NCBI RefSeq assembly: GCF_031583145.1
Contig: NZ_CP134050.1
Location: 841,739-905,738, forward strand
Direction: 5' to 3'
Length of the DNA stretch: 64,000 nt
Source of the DNA: Brevibacillus brevis
Lineage (GTDB): Bacteria; Bacillota; Bacilli; Brevibacillales; Brevibacillaceae
The notes beneath the pieces were generated by a model. That model ran no database searches. It was given only the letters and a program-made list of their open reading frames with translations, and was not told the DNA's origin. Numbering within the stretch: the stretch's first letter is position 1; every line of letters begins with the position of its first letter. Shown here one piece after another: positions 56,455-64,000 of this stretch. The translations under genes and the position numbers were made by a program.

Positions 56455-58410
56455 ATGAAGCGTCTAACGATCGGCTTGTTTGCCCATGTGGATGCGGGCA
56501 AGACGACTTTCGCAGAACAGCTGCTATATCATACGAACAGCATCCGGTCGCGGGGCAGGGTGGATCATCAAGATGCCTTCCTGGACAGTCATGACATCGA
56601 ACGGACTAGAGGCATTACGGTGTTCGCCGATCAGGCGGTGATGCACTATAAGGGCGACATGTATTATTTGATCGACACGCCTGGGCACGTCGATTTTTCC
56701 TCCGAGATGGAGAGGGCGATAGGGGTCATGGATTACGCTATCGTCATTGTCAGTGCGGTAGAAGGCGTCCAAGGGCATACGGAGACAGTCTGGGAGCTAC
56801 TGCGCAAGCATCGGATTCCGACGTTCTTCTTCATCAACAAATGCGACCGGATCGGCGCGGATGCAAACAGAACAGAAGAGGAGATACGCCGTCAGTTGAC
56901 GGGGGAGGTTTGTTCCATCCAGGGCAGCTTCGCTGACGGTATCGTCGGTGAGGAGCTGCGGGAGAGGATGGCGGAGCGGGACGAGTCTTTGCTGGAAGCG
57001 TTCCTGGAGGGAAAGGAGGATACGACCTTTTGGCTAAGCGCTTTGCAAGAGATGATACGAGAGGGGCGTCTCTTTCCTTGCGCGTACGGCTCGGCGCTGC
57101 AGGACGAGGGCGTCGTTGAATTCCTGGATCAGCTGCATCTGCTGACGACCGTGTCGTATGACGAAACGGCTTCGTTCGGGGGGCGCATTTACAAGATTCG
57201 GCACGCTGCAAACGGACAAAGGCTGACGTTCATCAAAGCAGTAAGCGGCACGCTGAAGGTACGGGAGCTGCTCGGCTATGAGAGCAATGGACTTCGATAC
57301 GAGGAGAAAATTACGCAGATCTTATTGTTCAACGGCAGCAAATCGCACCCGGTTGAACAAGTGGCAGCCGGCGATCTGTTCGCAGTCGCCGGGTTGTCTG
57401 AAGCCGAGGCCGGCCAAGGAGTCGGGCTCTATTCAAACAAATTTGCATGCGAGACCCAGCCGACGCTACAGTCGAAAGTGCAGTTCAATGAGTCGCTGCA
57501 CGTGCAGCAGGTGCTCGGTGCGTTTCGCATCCTGAATACGGAGGATCCGTCGCTGAATCTCGCCTGGGAAGAGAGCTTGCAAGAGATTCACATTCGTGTC
57601 ATGGGCCTGATCCAGTTGGAAGTGCTGGAGCAGGTAGTGAAGGAGCGCTTCGGTTTCGAGGTCTCGTTCGGCCAGCCGGAAATCTTGTATAAAGAAACGA
57701 TCCAGTCGGTTGTGACGGGGTATGGACACTTCGAACCGCTCAGGCACTATGCGGAGGTGCACCTCCTGCTGGAACCGGGGGAGCGAGGCAGCGGGATCCA
57801 ATTCGCCAGCTCTTGTCATCCTGATGAACTGAGCTATCCCTACCAGAATCTGATTCGCTCTCATCTATTCGAACGGGAGCATCATGGACTGCTGACGGGC
57901 ATGCCGGTTACCGATATGAAAATCACGCTGCTCCGAGGCCGTGCGCATAACGAACATACCCATGGGGGCGACTTCCGCGAGGCCACCTTCCGTGCGCTGC
58001 GGCAAGGGCTGGAGAAAGCGAATAACCTCCTGCTGGAGCCGTATTATGACTTCAAAATCAAGGTGGGCCTGGACGAAATGGGGAGAGTGCTGTCTGATAT
58101 CCAGCGCGCCTCCGGTTCGTTCGAGCCGCCGCAAATGTCGGATACGAATGCGGTCATAACGGGGAGGGTGCCTGTGTCGACATTTATGAACTACGGCACT
58201 GAGCTTGCATCCTTCACGCATGGTCGAGGCAGCATCCGTTGCACGTTTGGCGGTTACGACCTTTGCCATAATACGGAGGAAGTGATCGAAAGGAAAGGTT
58301 ACCAAAAGGATGCCGATCCGCTCTACACATCCTCCTCGATCTTCTGCGCCAAGGGGGCGGGCTACTCGGTGCCGTGGGACGAGGCGGAAGCCAAGATGCA
58401 TCTGCTCTGA
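56455..58410 (+). CDS. TetM/EF-G-like ribosomal protection GTPase
   Basis: 651 residues. G1 GLFAHVDAGKTTFAEQLLYH, switch region ERTRGITVFADQAV, G3 DTPGHVDFSSEMERA, G4 FINKCDR; then an EF-G-like domain II, domain IV (RGRAHNEHTHGGDFREATFR) and a C-terminus SSIFCAKGAGYSVPWDEAEA, which matches the tail of Tet(M)/TetB(P) ribosomal protection proteins. Such proteins displace tetracycline from the ribosome; this one is diverged, and whether it gives resistance cannot be told. Its GC content resembles the core rather than the AT-rich genes before it. ATG 56455 follows AGAGGGA. Confidence 0.85.
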   Translation: MKRLTIGLFAHVDAGKTTFAEQLLYHTNSIRSRGRVDHQDAFLDSHDIERTRGITVFADQAVMHYKGDMYYLIDTPGHVDFSSEMERAIGVMDYAIVIVSAVEGVQGHTETVWELLRKHRIPTFFFINKCDRIGADANRTEEEIRRQLTGEVCSIQGSFADGIVGEELRERMAERDESLLEAFLEGKEDTTFWLSALQEMIREGRLFPCAYGSALQDEGVVEFLDQLHLLTTVSYDETASFGGRIYKIRHAANGQRLTFIKAVSGTLKVRELLGYESNGLRYEEKITQILLFNGSKSHPVEQVAAGDLFAVAGLSEAEAGQGVGLYSNKFACETQPTLQSKVQFNESLHVQQVLGAFRILNTEDPSLNLAWEESLQEIHIRVMGLIQLEVLEQVVKERFGFEVSFGQPEILYKETIQSVVTGYGHFEPLRHYAEVHLLLEPGERGSGIQFASSCHPDELSYPYQNLIRSHLFEREHHGLLTGMPVTDMKITLLRGRAHNEHTHGGDFREATFRALRQGLEKANNLLLEPYYDFKIKVGLDEMGRVLSDIQRASGSFEPPQMSDTNAVITGRVPVSTFMNYGTELASFTHGRGSIRCTFGGYDLCHNTEEVIERKGYQKDADPLYTSSSIFCAKGAGYSVPWDEAEAKMHLL

Positions 58411-58427
58411 GCGGAGCTCGAAAAAAA

Positions 58428-58456
58428 CACTGCCCCCATTTTCGGTTGGGGCAGTG
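58428..58456 (-). terminator. Terminator after cwlJ
   Basis: CACTGCCCC (58428-58436) and GGGGCAGTG (58448-58456) form a perfect 9-bp stem; the A-tract on the left is a T-tract for minus-strand transcription. Confidence 0.85.
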
Positions 58457-58484
58457 TAATGCCTGAGCAGTTTTCCTCATCAAA

Positions 58485-58928
58485 TTAAAAGACATTATAT
58501 ACGTTTTCACATTCTTGCGCGGTCGGCTCATAAAAACAATGAAGCCTGTACCGTCCTACGTGCGGCTGATTGTACCAGGTCGGCGGACATGGCTGGGGTG
58601 CTGCGGCTGTTCCCGGACGAAAATACCAGAGGGAGAATTTGGCCGGCCAATGCCGCTCTCCATTGACAGCCCGTCGCGCCAGACGGCGTTCCTTGTCTCT
58701 GGCCCTTTGGTAGAACATGCCATGAAGCAGGGCTTCAAACGCGTGCGGCTGGTTGATCATTTGCGGAATGGTCCGGAGTCCTTTGAAATCGGAGCAATTC
58801 GCTCTGATTCGGTTGATGCCAACATTCCCCACAAGGAGCATACCCATTTCGCCTTCGCCTTCAGCCTCGGCTCGAAGCAACCTGGCCAACATGTCGATAT
58901 CACTGCTCCTGGCTTTTACGACTGCCAT
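58485..58928 (-). CDS. cwlJ: Spore cortex-lytic enzyme CwlJ
   Basis: 147 residues, the SleB/CwlJ hydrolase_2 fold. It starts MAVVKARSSDIDMLARLLRA, with the catalytic Glu in RAEAEGEGEMGMLLVGNVG, then INRIRANCSDFKGLRTIPQM, ARDKERRLARRAVNGERHWP and YNQPHVGRYRLHCFYEPTAQ. It cleaves muramic-lactam cortex peptidoglycan during germination and in Bacillus needs GerQ, whose gene is not adjacent here. A Pro/Ala insert (GTAAAPQPCPP) is slightly longer than in B. subtilis. ATG 58928 follows GAGGTGAG. Its presence shows the organism forms spores. Confidence 0.95.
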   Translation of the reverse strand: MAVVKARSSDIDMLARLLRAEAEGEGEMGMLLVGNVGINRIRANCSDFKGLRTIPQMINQPHAFEALLHGMFYQRARDKERRLARRAVNGERHWPAKFSLWYFRPGTAAAPQPCPPTWYNQPHVGRYRLHCFYEPTAQECENVYNVF

Positions 58929-59349
58929 CGGCTCACCTCTTTATCATGGTTCTAGGCACATCATATTGTAGATGGGAAGGATATGTGACACTGCCTTCTG
59001 TATCAGCGAACAAGTAAGAAGCCCAAAAGCAATGAAGAAAAGAAAGTTCCCTATGAAGTATGGGGCAATGAGGAATTGCTCGCGCCGTTATCATGGGAGC
59101 CTCATATCGACTCCGACAACGACTGGCTCTCAGAGATTCGGGGAGACATAACATGGGGCTATCTGACAAAAAGACAGGCCGAGGCTTTAAAGAGGCGGAA
59201 GGCAGCCGTTATCGACCACTGCCAACAAACAACCCGAGCGATTGTATCTCAATCACTCGGGTTGTTTCATTTGGCGACGTCAACAAGCGATCCAGAAAAG
59301 GACAAGGCTGACGTGAGCAAAAATTTTCCAATATCGTAATACTTTCGCC
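58929..59349. other. Region without a confident gene; holds a strong terminator
   Basis: Plus-strand frames read KKVPYEVWGNEELLAPLSWE and, in another frame, DKKTGRGFKEAEGSRYRPLP, each protein-like but lacking a good start or a family; they may be fragments of one decayed gene. ACAACCCGAG with GATTG pairs with CAATC and CTCGGGTTGT at 59227-59266, followed by TTTCATTT, a strong terminator for whatever precedes it. Confidence 0.45.
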
Positions 59350-59387
59350 ATGTTCCCACGCCGAAAACCATGCGATCATGAATCCAA

Positions 59388-59587
59388 CAAGAGTTCAGGG
59401 CCATCGGCTTTGAACTCCCCCCTTCAGGCTATTGCGATCCTTCCTTCTACTACAACTTGGCGGATTAGGGTCGCAGCTTTCCTGAAGGATTTCTCTTACA
59501 GAGAGGAGGCGTCCAGGCTATCGTATTCCTTCCTTCTCAGGGGTCCTTTCAAGACAATAGGGATACGGCTTTCCTGGACTCTTTTTA
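59388..59587 (+). pseudogene. Gene relic with an in-frame stop upstream of the TerD-domain gene
   Basis: One plus-strand frame reads EFRAIGFELPPSGYCDPSFY, YNLAD, a TAG stop, then GRSFPEGFLLQRGGVQAIVF and SQGSFQDNRDTAFLDSFYDA, running to the start of the next gene. The amino-acid composition on both sides of the stop is that of a real protein, so this is likely the end of a gene broken by a nonsense change. Family not recognised. Confidence 0.5.
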
Positions 59588-61689
59588 TGATGCTCAACAC
59601 CATCTATTTGCGAAGAGCGAACAAACTGATTGTAAACCAGGGAGATCAGTCGGAGCAGCTCCCAAAGGCATACCTTGCTGCCGCTATGAGGAACATTGAA
59701 GCTCTCGGCTTTACGTTCTCCTATCCATTGATTCGCGCATTGCGCACCTTGTCCAAGGAACGGTTCGAAGCGTTGTATCGCCAGCTGGAAGCCGATTTGA
59801 GGGTGCTGGTAGAGGCTCATGTGAAATACCAGCCGATGTATCCGGATTTCCCGGTGCAGGTGATGCGGGAGGACGACGCGGAGCTGTATTGGAATGCGAT
59901 CGTTCATTATCTTACGCTGGACCTGCCTGGCTACGAACCTGGGGACAGACCGCCTTTGCTGGATGAGGGCAAGCTGAAAGTGATCGATCTGGGAAGCAAA
60001 GCGGATTTCCACGCCATGATCCGTCAGCTGATGCAAGCCCATTCTTCTATCTCCGAGACGGATCGAGCAGATATCGATGCCGCTATCCAAGACAGCGAAC
60101 CGGATGAGTTGGCCACGATACTCCCGGCCGAGATTCCATACAAGGAGAATGCGGGATTCGTGGCGGCTGCCTTATTGAAGCACGACAAGGCGAATATGCA
60201 GCTGATCGGCCGATACTTCAGGACCGCCACCGATGTCCTTCGTCTGGCTGTGGCTTGGTCGGATGGCGATGTCAGTCTGGCTGCCGCTACGCGTTTTCGC
60301 AAGTTCAAACGGAGCGAGAGGCGGCTGCTGCTTGGATTGCTGGAACGGTGCCACCCGATTACAGAGGATATGCTGAGATACAAGGACCGCTGGATTCGCT
60401 TGGGAGAAATCCTGCATCCTTCCGAATACAAGCAACGGTTTCCGCGTTGTGAGGAAGCGTTTGATATTTTACGCAACAACAAACCCTTTGCGACGTTTAA
60501 CGGGAGAGTGGAACTGGCCTTCCAATATCGCCAGGTCTGGGATTTGCTCGAGCTGCTGATGCAGCGCCCGGGTGAATTTGCAAGAAGGCTGGATCATTTG
60601 TTGCGGTCGACGGAGCACACGGAGTATGTCGTCCTGGCATTTGGCCAAGTGGCGCAGCAGGTTTCGACGCCGGTGCTGCTTCAACTGAAAAATCATTTTG
60701 CCCGCCGGCATGAGCGGCAAAAGCTCCGTGTCTTTTTTCCGAAGGGCATTGTCGCCAAAGCTTTTGCCGTACCCGATACGCTCCCGGCTATCGACGAAGC
60801 GGCATGCCAGGAAATCGTGCGGTTGTGCAACGAGACGCTCATCCAGCGGTTCTCCGCGCTGCCGCCGCTGGGAGTCGTCTATGTCGATGAGCGCTTGAAG
60901 AACTACCCCGTGCCATTCTCCCAGAGATCGGCAAGCAAAGCGCTGCGTACGATTGCGCGGGGGAGCCGTTTGCCGATTGCGGAAGGGGACACGATTCGTT
61001 TCTTCTGCTGGTGGAAGGAAGGGACGGTGGACGGCCAGCCAACGGGCCGCGTCGATATTGACTTGTCCGCGGTCATGTACGATCACAACTGGCAGTATGT
61101 CGAGCATATCTCGTATACGAATCTGCGGTCCACCAAATACCAGGCCGTCCACAGCGGAGATATCGTGTCGGCCCCTCAAGGAGCGTGCGAGTTCATCGAT
61201 CTGCACATTCCGTCCATCGTCGAGTACGGCGGGCGCTATGTGGTCGCCACCCTGCATTCCTTCACGAGTCAGCCGTACTGCAACCTGCCGGAGTGCTTCG
61301 CGGGCTGGATGATGCGCAAGAGACCCGGTTCCGGCGAGATATTCGAGCCGAAGACGGTGGCCAATAAAGTCGATCTCACCGCCGATACGCAGATTGCCAT
61401 TCCTGTCATCCTGGATCTGTGGGAGCGCACGGTCATCTGGACAGACGTGGCTTTGACCCGATATCCGCACTACTACAACAATGTAGAAGGGAACCAGAAA
61501 GGCATGGTACTCATGGGCAAAGCAATGACGTCCCTGCGGAAACCGGACCTGTACGATTTGTTCTCGCTCCATGCCCGGGCAAGAGGGACAGCGGCGGATA
61601 CTCCGGAGCAGGCCGATGCGATCTTTTCCGTGGAAAAAGGGGTGACTCCCTTTGACATCGAGCAGATTATGGCAGAGTATCTGGCTTGA
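59587..61689 (+). CDS. Large TerD-domain protein (MXAN_6230/SCO0854-like)
   Basis: 700 residues from ATG 59587, where the family-like start LNTIYLRRANKLIVNQGDQS begins; in-frame codons upstream (to 59350) overlap a gene relic and are unlikely to be used. The long N-terminal part (YQPMYPDFPVQVMREDDAEL, YWNAIVHYLTLDLPGYEPGD) and the middle resemble the SCO0854/MXAN_6230 family without its RING domain. The end is a TerD-type calcium-binding stress domain: GRVDIDLSAVMYDHNWQYVE, HSGDIVSAPQGACEFIDLHI, PECFAGWMMRKRPGSGEIFE. Soluble; role in stress is inferred. No terABCZ genes are near. The ribosome binding site is weak. Confidence 0.78.
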   Translation: MMLNTIYLRRANKLIVNQGDQSEQLPKAYLAAAMRNIEALGFTFSYPLIRALRTLSKERFEALYRQLEADLRVLVEAHVKYQPMYPDFPVQVMREDDAELYWNAIVHYLTLDLPGYEPGDRPPLLDEGKLKVIDLGSKADFHAMIRQLMQAHSSISETDRADIDAAIQDSEPDELATILPAEIPYKENAGFVAAALLKHDKANMQLIGRYFRTATDVLRLAVAWSDGDVSLAAATRFRKFKRSERRLLLGLLERCHPITEDMLRYKDRWIRLGEILHPSEYKQRFPRCEEAFDILRNNKPFATFNGRVELAFQYRQVWDLLELLMQRPGEFARRLDHLLRSTEHTEYVVLAFGQVAQQVSTPVLLQLKNHFARRHERQKLRVFFPKGIVAKAFAVPDTLPAIDEAACQEIVRLCNETLIQRFSALPPLGVVYVDERLKNYPVPFSQRSASKALRTIARGSRLPIAEGDTIRFFCWWKEGTVDGQPTGRVDIDLSAVMYDHNWQYVEHISYTNLRSTKYQAVHSGDIVSAPQGACEFIDLHIPSIVEYGGRYVVATLHSFTSQPYCNLPECFAGWMMRKRPGSGEIFEPKTVANKVDLTADTQIAIPVILDLWERTVIWTDVALTRYPHYYNNVEGNQKGMVLMGKAMTSLRKPDLYDLFSLHARARGTAADTPEQADAIFSVEKGVTPFDIEQIMAEYLA

Positions 61690-61768
61690 TTGAGCCGCTA
61701 TGGATGAGAGGTGCTGCCTCTCATACGTGATTCGCTGGCGGAATATCCCCTCTGTTTTGACGGACCAA

Positions 61769-61794
61769 GACGTCACCCATTTCACGGTGACGTC
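61769..61794. terminator. Terminator between TerD-domain gene and nitroreductase
   Basis: AGACGTCACC (61769-61778) and GGTGACGTCT (61785-61794) form a perfect 10-bp stem with a six-base loop, followed by TTCTGCTTT, between converging genes. Confidence 0.8.
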
Positions 61795-61850
61795 TTTCTG
61801 CTTTCGATGGTCTGTCGTTCAGCCAAAGGCGTAAGACATGTGGCACGTGC

Positions 61851-62504
61851 TCATTCAAACCCGTTCCAAACGACCGTCTGCTCCACTGGGAAGCGGGTAG
61901 TAGGCCGGGCAGGTTTGGCGGCTTTGCCGATGGCCACGAGCAGGACCGGAATGTATCGAGGCGGGACATGAAACGCTTTGACGAAGGAGTCGGCGTCGAA
62001 GCCAACCATCGGGCCCGAATCGAGACCTTTCGCTTTTGCGGCGAGCATGAGCTGCATGGCGGCCAGGGAGGCGTTTCGTATCGCTTCATCGCGCCGATAC
62101 GAGGACGCTGCGCCGGCCGCATACGCCTCTTCGATTTGAGCGAACAGGACTTGATGGGAATGATAGCCCGCGTAAGAATCTTCGCGACCGGCCTGGATGA
62201 CGGGGCCGTACACTGCTTCTGCATTCCGATTGGCCTCGAGGTCTCCGAGGATGGCGATGGTGACGGAAGCGTCGACGACTTGCTTTTGGCCGTTCGCGAT
62301 CGGGAGCAATGCTTCCTTGGCAGCAGCTTCGGTAAAGGCAACGAACTTCCAGTGCTGGAGATTCCAGGACGACGGAGCGCTGCCCGCAATCTCAAGCAGC
62401 TCCTTGATTTCTTGTTCGCTCATCTTGTGTGAGGCATCGAAATGTCTGACGGAATGACGTTCACGAAACAGAGTGGAAAAATCGGCTTGCAGAGCGGATG
62501 ACAT
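61851..62504 (-). CDS. Nitroreductase-family flavoprotein
   Basis: 217 residues. The N-terminal RERHSVRHFDASHKMSEQEI and SAPSSWNLQHWKFVAFTEAA bind FMN (the R-x-S-x-R motif is RHSVR), and the C-terminal LGLDSGPMVGFD-like region (AKAKGLDSGPMVGFDADSFV) completes the fold. It reduces nitro compounds, quinones or enones with NAD(P)H; the physiological substrate is unknown. It lies divergent from a MocR-type regulator gene over a 220-base gap, so the regulator may control it. ATG 62504. Confidence 0.9.
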   Translation of the reverse strand: MSSALQADFSTLFRERHSVRHFDASHKMSEQEIKELLEIAGSAPSSWNLQHWKFVAFTEAAAKEALLPIANGQKQVVDASVTIAILGDLEANRNAEAVYGPVIQAGREDSYAGYHSHQVLFAQIEEAYAAGAASSYRRDEAIRNASLAAMQLMLAAKAKGLDSGPMVGFDADSFVKAFHVPPRYIPVLLVAIGKAAKPARPTTRFPVEQTVVWNGFE

Positions 62505-62724
62505 GATTTACTCGACTCCTTTGTCTGTGTGAAGAATGGGTACGGACTCTTGCGTATATCGCCTTGTCAGGCTTTCCCCATGGCTTGATGGAGCGGCCGG
62601 CCTTGAATCCGTTACCTGAGATGGTAGTGCGATTTGCGGCTTGGAACAATCGCATTTTTTCCAAAGTGTCTCAATACAGTTGACCGCGTATAATAGAGGG
62701 GCCGGGGGAAAGCGAGGGAGCGGA

Positions 62725-64000
62725 ATGAAAAAATACGTGGAGATTCTCTCCGATATCGAACAACAAATCAACGAAGGGAGATTCGCCTCGGGCCAAAAGC
62801 TGCCATCCGTCCGCAATGCCGCCAGGATGTACGGCTGCAGCGTCAACACGGTAGCACGGGCGTACATGGAATTGGAAAAGCGCCACGCTGTCTATTCCAT
62901 TGCCCAAAGCGGCTATTACGTGGTGGAAAAGCCCGGGAACCGGCACAACGCTGCGGAAGCCAAGACGATCGATTTCTCCGCTTCGTCGCCGGATCCAAGT
63001 CTGTTTCCGTATTTGGACTTCCAGCATTGCCTGAATAAAGCATTGGACTCCTACAAGTACGACCTGTTTACCTGCGGCGATGCGACAGGGCTGGAAACTC
63101 TCCGCCACACGCTCGTTTCCCACTTGGCGAAAGACCAAGTGTTTGCCAAAGCGAATCAGGTGATCGTCATGTCAGGGATTCAGCCGGCGTTGGAAATCTT
63201 GGCGAAAATGCCGTTTCCGAACGGGAATTCGGCCATATTGGTAGAGCAGCCAAGCTACGATATATTTTTGCGCTTTCTGGAGGCGGAGCGCATCCCGGCA
63301 ATCGGAATTGCCCGCACGGCTGCCGGTATTGATTTGCGGGAATTGGAAGAGAAGTTCCGACAGGGCAATATCAAGTTTTTCTACACCATGCCGAGGTACC
63401 ACTCTCCTCTCGGCACCTCGTACAGCGTCGACGAGAGAAAAAAGATTGTCCGATTGGCGAGCAAATATGGCGTATACGTCGTGGAGGACGATTACATGGC
63501 CGATCTGGGGGAAGAGCCGGGCTCCGATCCTATTTACGCCTATGACCGTACGTCCTGTGTTGTTTATTTGAAAAGCTTCTCGAAAATCATTTTCCCGGGA
63601 CTCAGGCTAGGAGCCGCCGTTTTGCCGGAAACCCTGCTGGAGACGTTCCTTGAACACAAGAGATATGCGGATACATCGCAGCTGTCCCAAGGGGCGCTCG
63701 AGGTGTACATCAAAAACGGCATGTACGAGCGGCACAAACGCAAAATAGCCAGCCAGTATGCAGCGCGGATTCAGACGCTGAACGAGGCGGTCCGGAGGCA
63801 TAACGATGCAGGCTTGCTCGAGATAGCAGAGGTCCAATCCGGTGTGTACGTGCAGTTCAAGCTGCCTCAAACGGTCAATCTGGAACGCCTGATCGAGCGG
63901 CTTGCGGCGAGAGGGATCCTTGTCCTCTCCGGAAAGCGGTTTTATTTATCGGACTTCCTGGCACGGGAGAAGTTTTTGCGGATCAGCATCGCACGAGCTC
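62725..64000 (+). CDS. MocR/GntR-type regulator with aminotransferase domain (cut by window end)
   Basis: 425 residues lie inside the window. An N-terminal GntR winged helix (KYVEILSDIEQQINEGRFAS, LPSVRNAARMYGCSVNTVAR) is joined to a fold-type I aminotransferase domain: VIVMSGIQPALEILAKM, ILVEQPSYDIFLRFLEAERI, FFYTMPRYHSPLGTSYSVDE, the PLP-binding Asp in VYVVEDDYMADLGEEP, and the Schiff-base Lys in VYLKSFSKIIFPGLRLGAAV. MocR proteins are regulators, as PdxR and GabR, using PLP or its adducts as signal. ATG 62725 follows GCGAGGGAG. The last residues are beyond the window. It is divergent from the nitroreductase. Confidence 0.93.
   Translation, partial: MKKYVEILSDIEQQINEGRFASGQKLPSVRNAARMYGCSVNTVARAYMELEKRHAVYSIAQSGYYVVEKPGNRHNAAEAKTIDFSASSPDPSLFPYLDFQHCLNKALDSYKYDLFTCGDATGLETLRHTLVSHLAKDQVFAKANQVIVMSGIQPALEILAKMPFPNGNSAILVEQPSYDIFLRFLEAERIPAIGIARTAAGIDLRELEEKFRQGNIKFFYTMPRYHSPLGTSYSVDERKKIVRLASKYGVYVVEDDYMADLGEEPGSDPIYAYDRTSCVVYLKSFSKIIFPGLRLGAAVLPETLLETFLEHKRYADTSQLSQGALEVYIKNGMYERHKRKIASQYAARIQTLNEAVRRHNDAGLLEIAEVQSGVYVQFKLPQTVNLERLIERLAARGILVLSGKRFYLSDFLAREKFLRISIARA

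Overview
The window reads as a chromosomal segment of a moderately GC-rich, endospore-forming Gram-positive bacterium of the Bacillota, most likely Brevibacillus or a close relative. The reasons are strong AGGAGG-type ribosome binding sites, frequent GTG/TTG starts, the spore germination hydrolase CwlJ, an S-layer-homology protein, an lgt-type lipobox on several exported proteins, and a gene order shared with the Bacillus subtilis yerB-yerC-pcrB-pcrA-ligA-yerH ... gatCAB ... dgkB-yefA(rlmCD) block. The genus call is inference; no rRNA gene is present.

Layout. 0-6.1 kb (mostly minus strand): an MFS transporter with its MerR regulator, a divergent aldo/keto reductase, an IMP dehydrogenase of the protozoan (Tritrichomonas-like) type, and an OmpR-type two-component system. 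6.3-8.5 kb: yerB-like lipoprotein, yerC, pcrB. 8.7-19.2 kb: a block lying between pcrB and pcrA that holds a TPR protein, a sugar-sensing module (YesN-type regulator, YesM-type kinase, membrane-anchored sugar-binding sensor) followed by a galactose-type ABC transporter mglBAC with a candidate CcpA site and an attenuator, a secreted glycerophosphodiesterase with a three-repeat Pho box, and an unrecognised gene. 19.3-25.7 kb: pcrA, ligA, a beta-propeller lipoprotein and camS. 25.8-30.8 kb: rocA behind a sigma-54 promoter, a TagO/MraY-like glycosyl-1-phosphate transferase, a PAS-GGDEF diguanylate cyclase and phosphatidylserine decarboxylase. 31.1-32.1 kb: a tandem array of a ~366-bp non-coding unit that can fold into a nested hairpin. 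32.2-46.9 kb: gatCAB, a YcdB/SLH exported protein, an ECF sigma factor fused to a large C-terminal domain, a NatAB-like ABC exporter, an EamA transporter, glucokinase, dgkB and rlmCD.

46.9-56.4 kb is an accessory zone, clearly more AT-rich in its second half: a frameshifted integrase tail right after rlmCD, a decayed IS150-like element whose two ends enclose an AraC regulator and an NAD-dependent epimerase, AT-rich exported and unknown proteins, a frameshifted sensor kinase, a minus-strand pair of unknown genes, a broken DUF6075-like gene and an EcsC-family gene. 56.4-64 kb returns to GC-rich sequence: a TetM/EF-G-like GTPase, cwlJ, a TerD-domain protein preceded by a gene relic, a nitroreductase, and a MocR-type regulator cut by the window end.

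How the parts work together: the sensor-kinase-regulator trio probably switches on the adjacent sugar ABC transporter, with catabolite control at the mglB promoter; PcrB, PcrA, LigA and GatCAB are core housekeeping functions; RocA and GlpQ carry cis signals for nitrogen-source and phosphate-starvation control. The observations most worth following up are the structured tandem repeat array, the second dispersed intergenic repeat that abuts two terminators, the sigma-factor fusion, the passenger-carrying IS, and the structured leader ahead of rlmCD.
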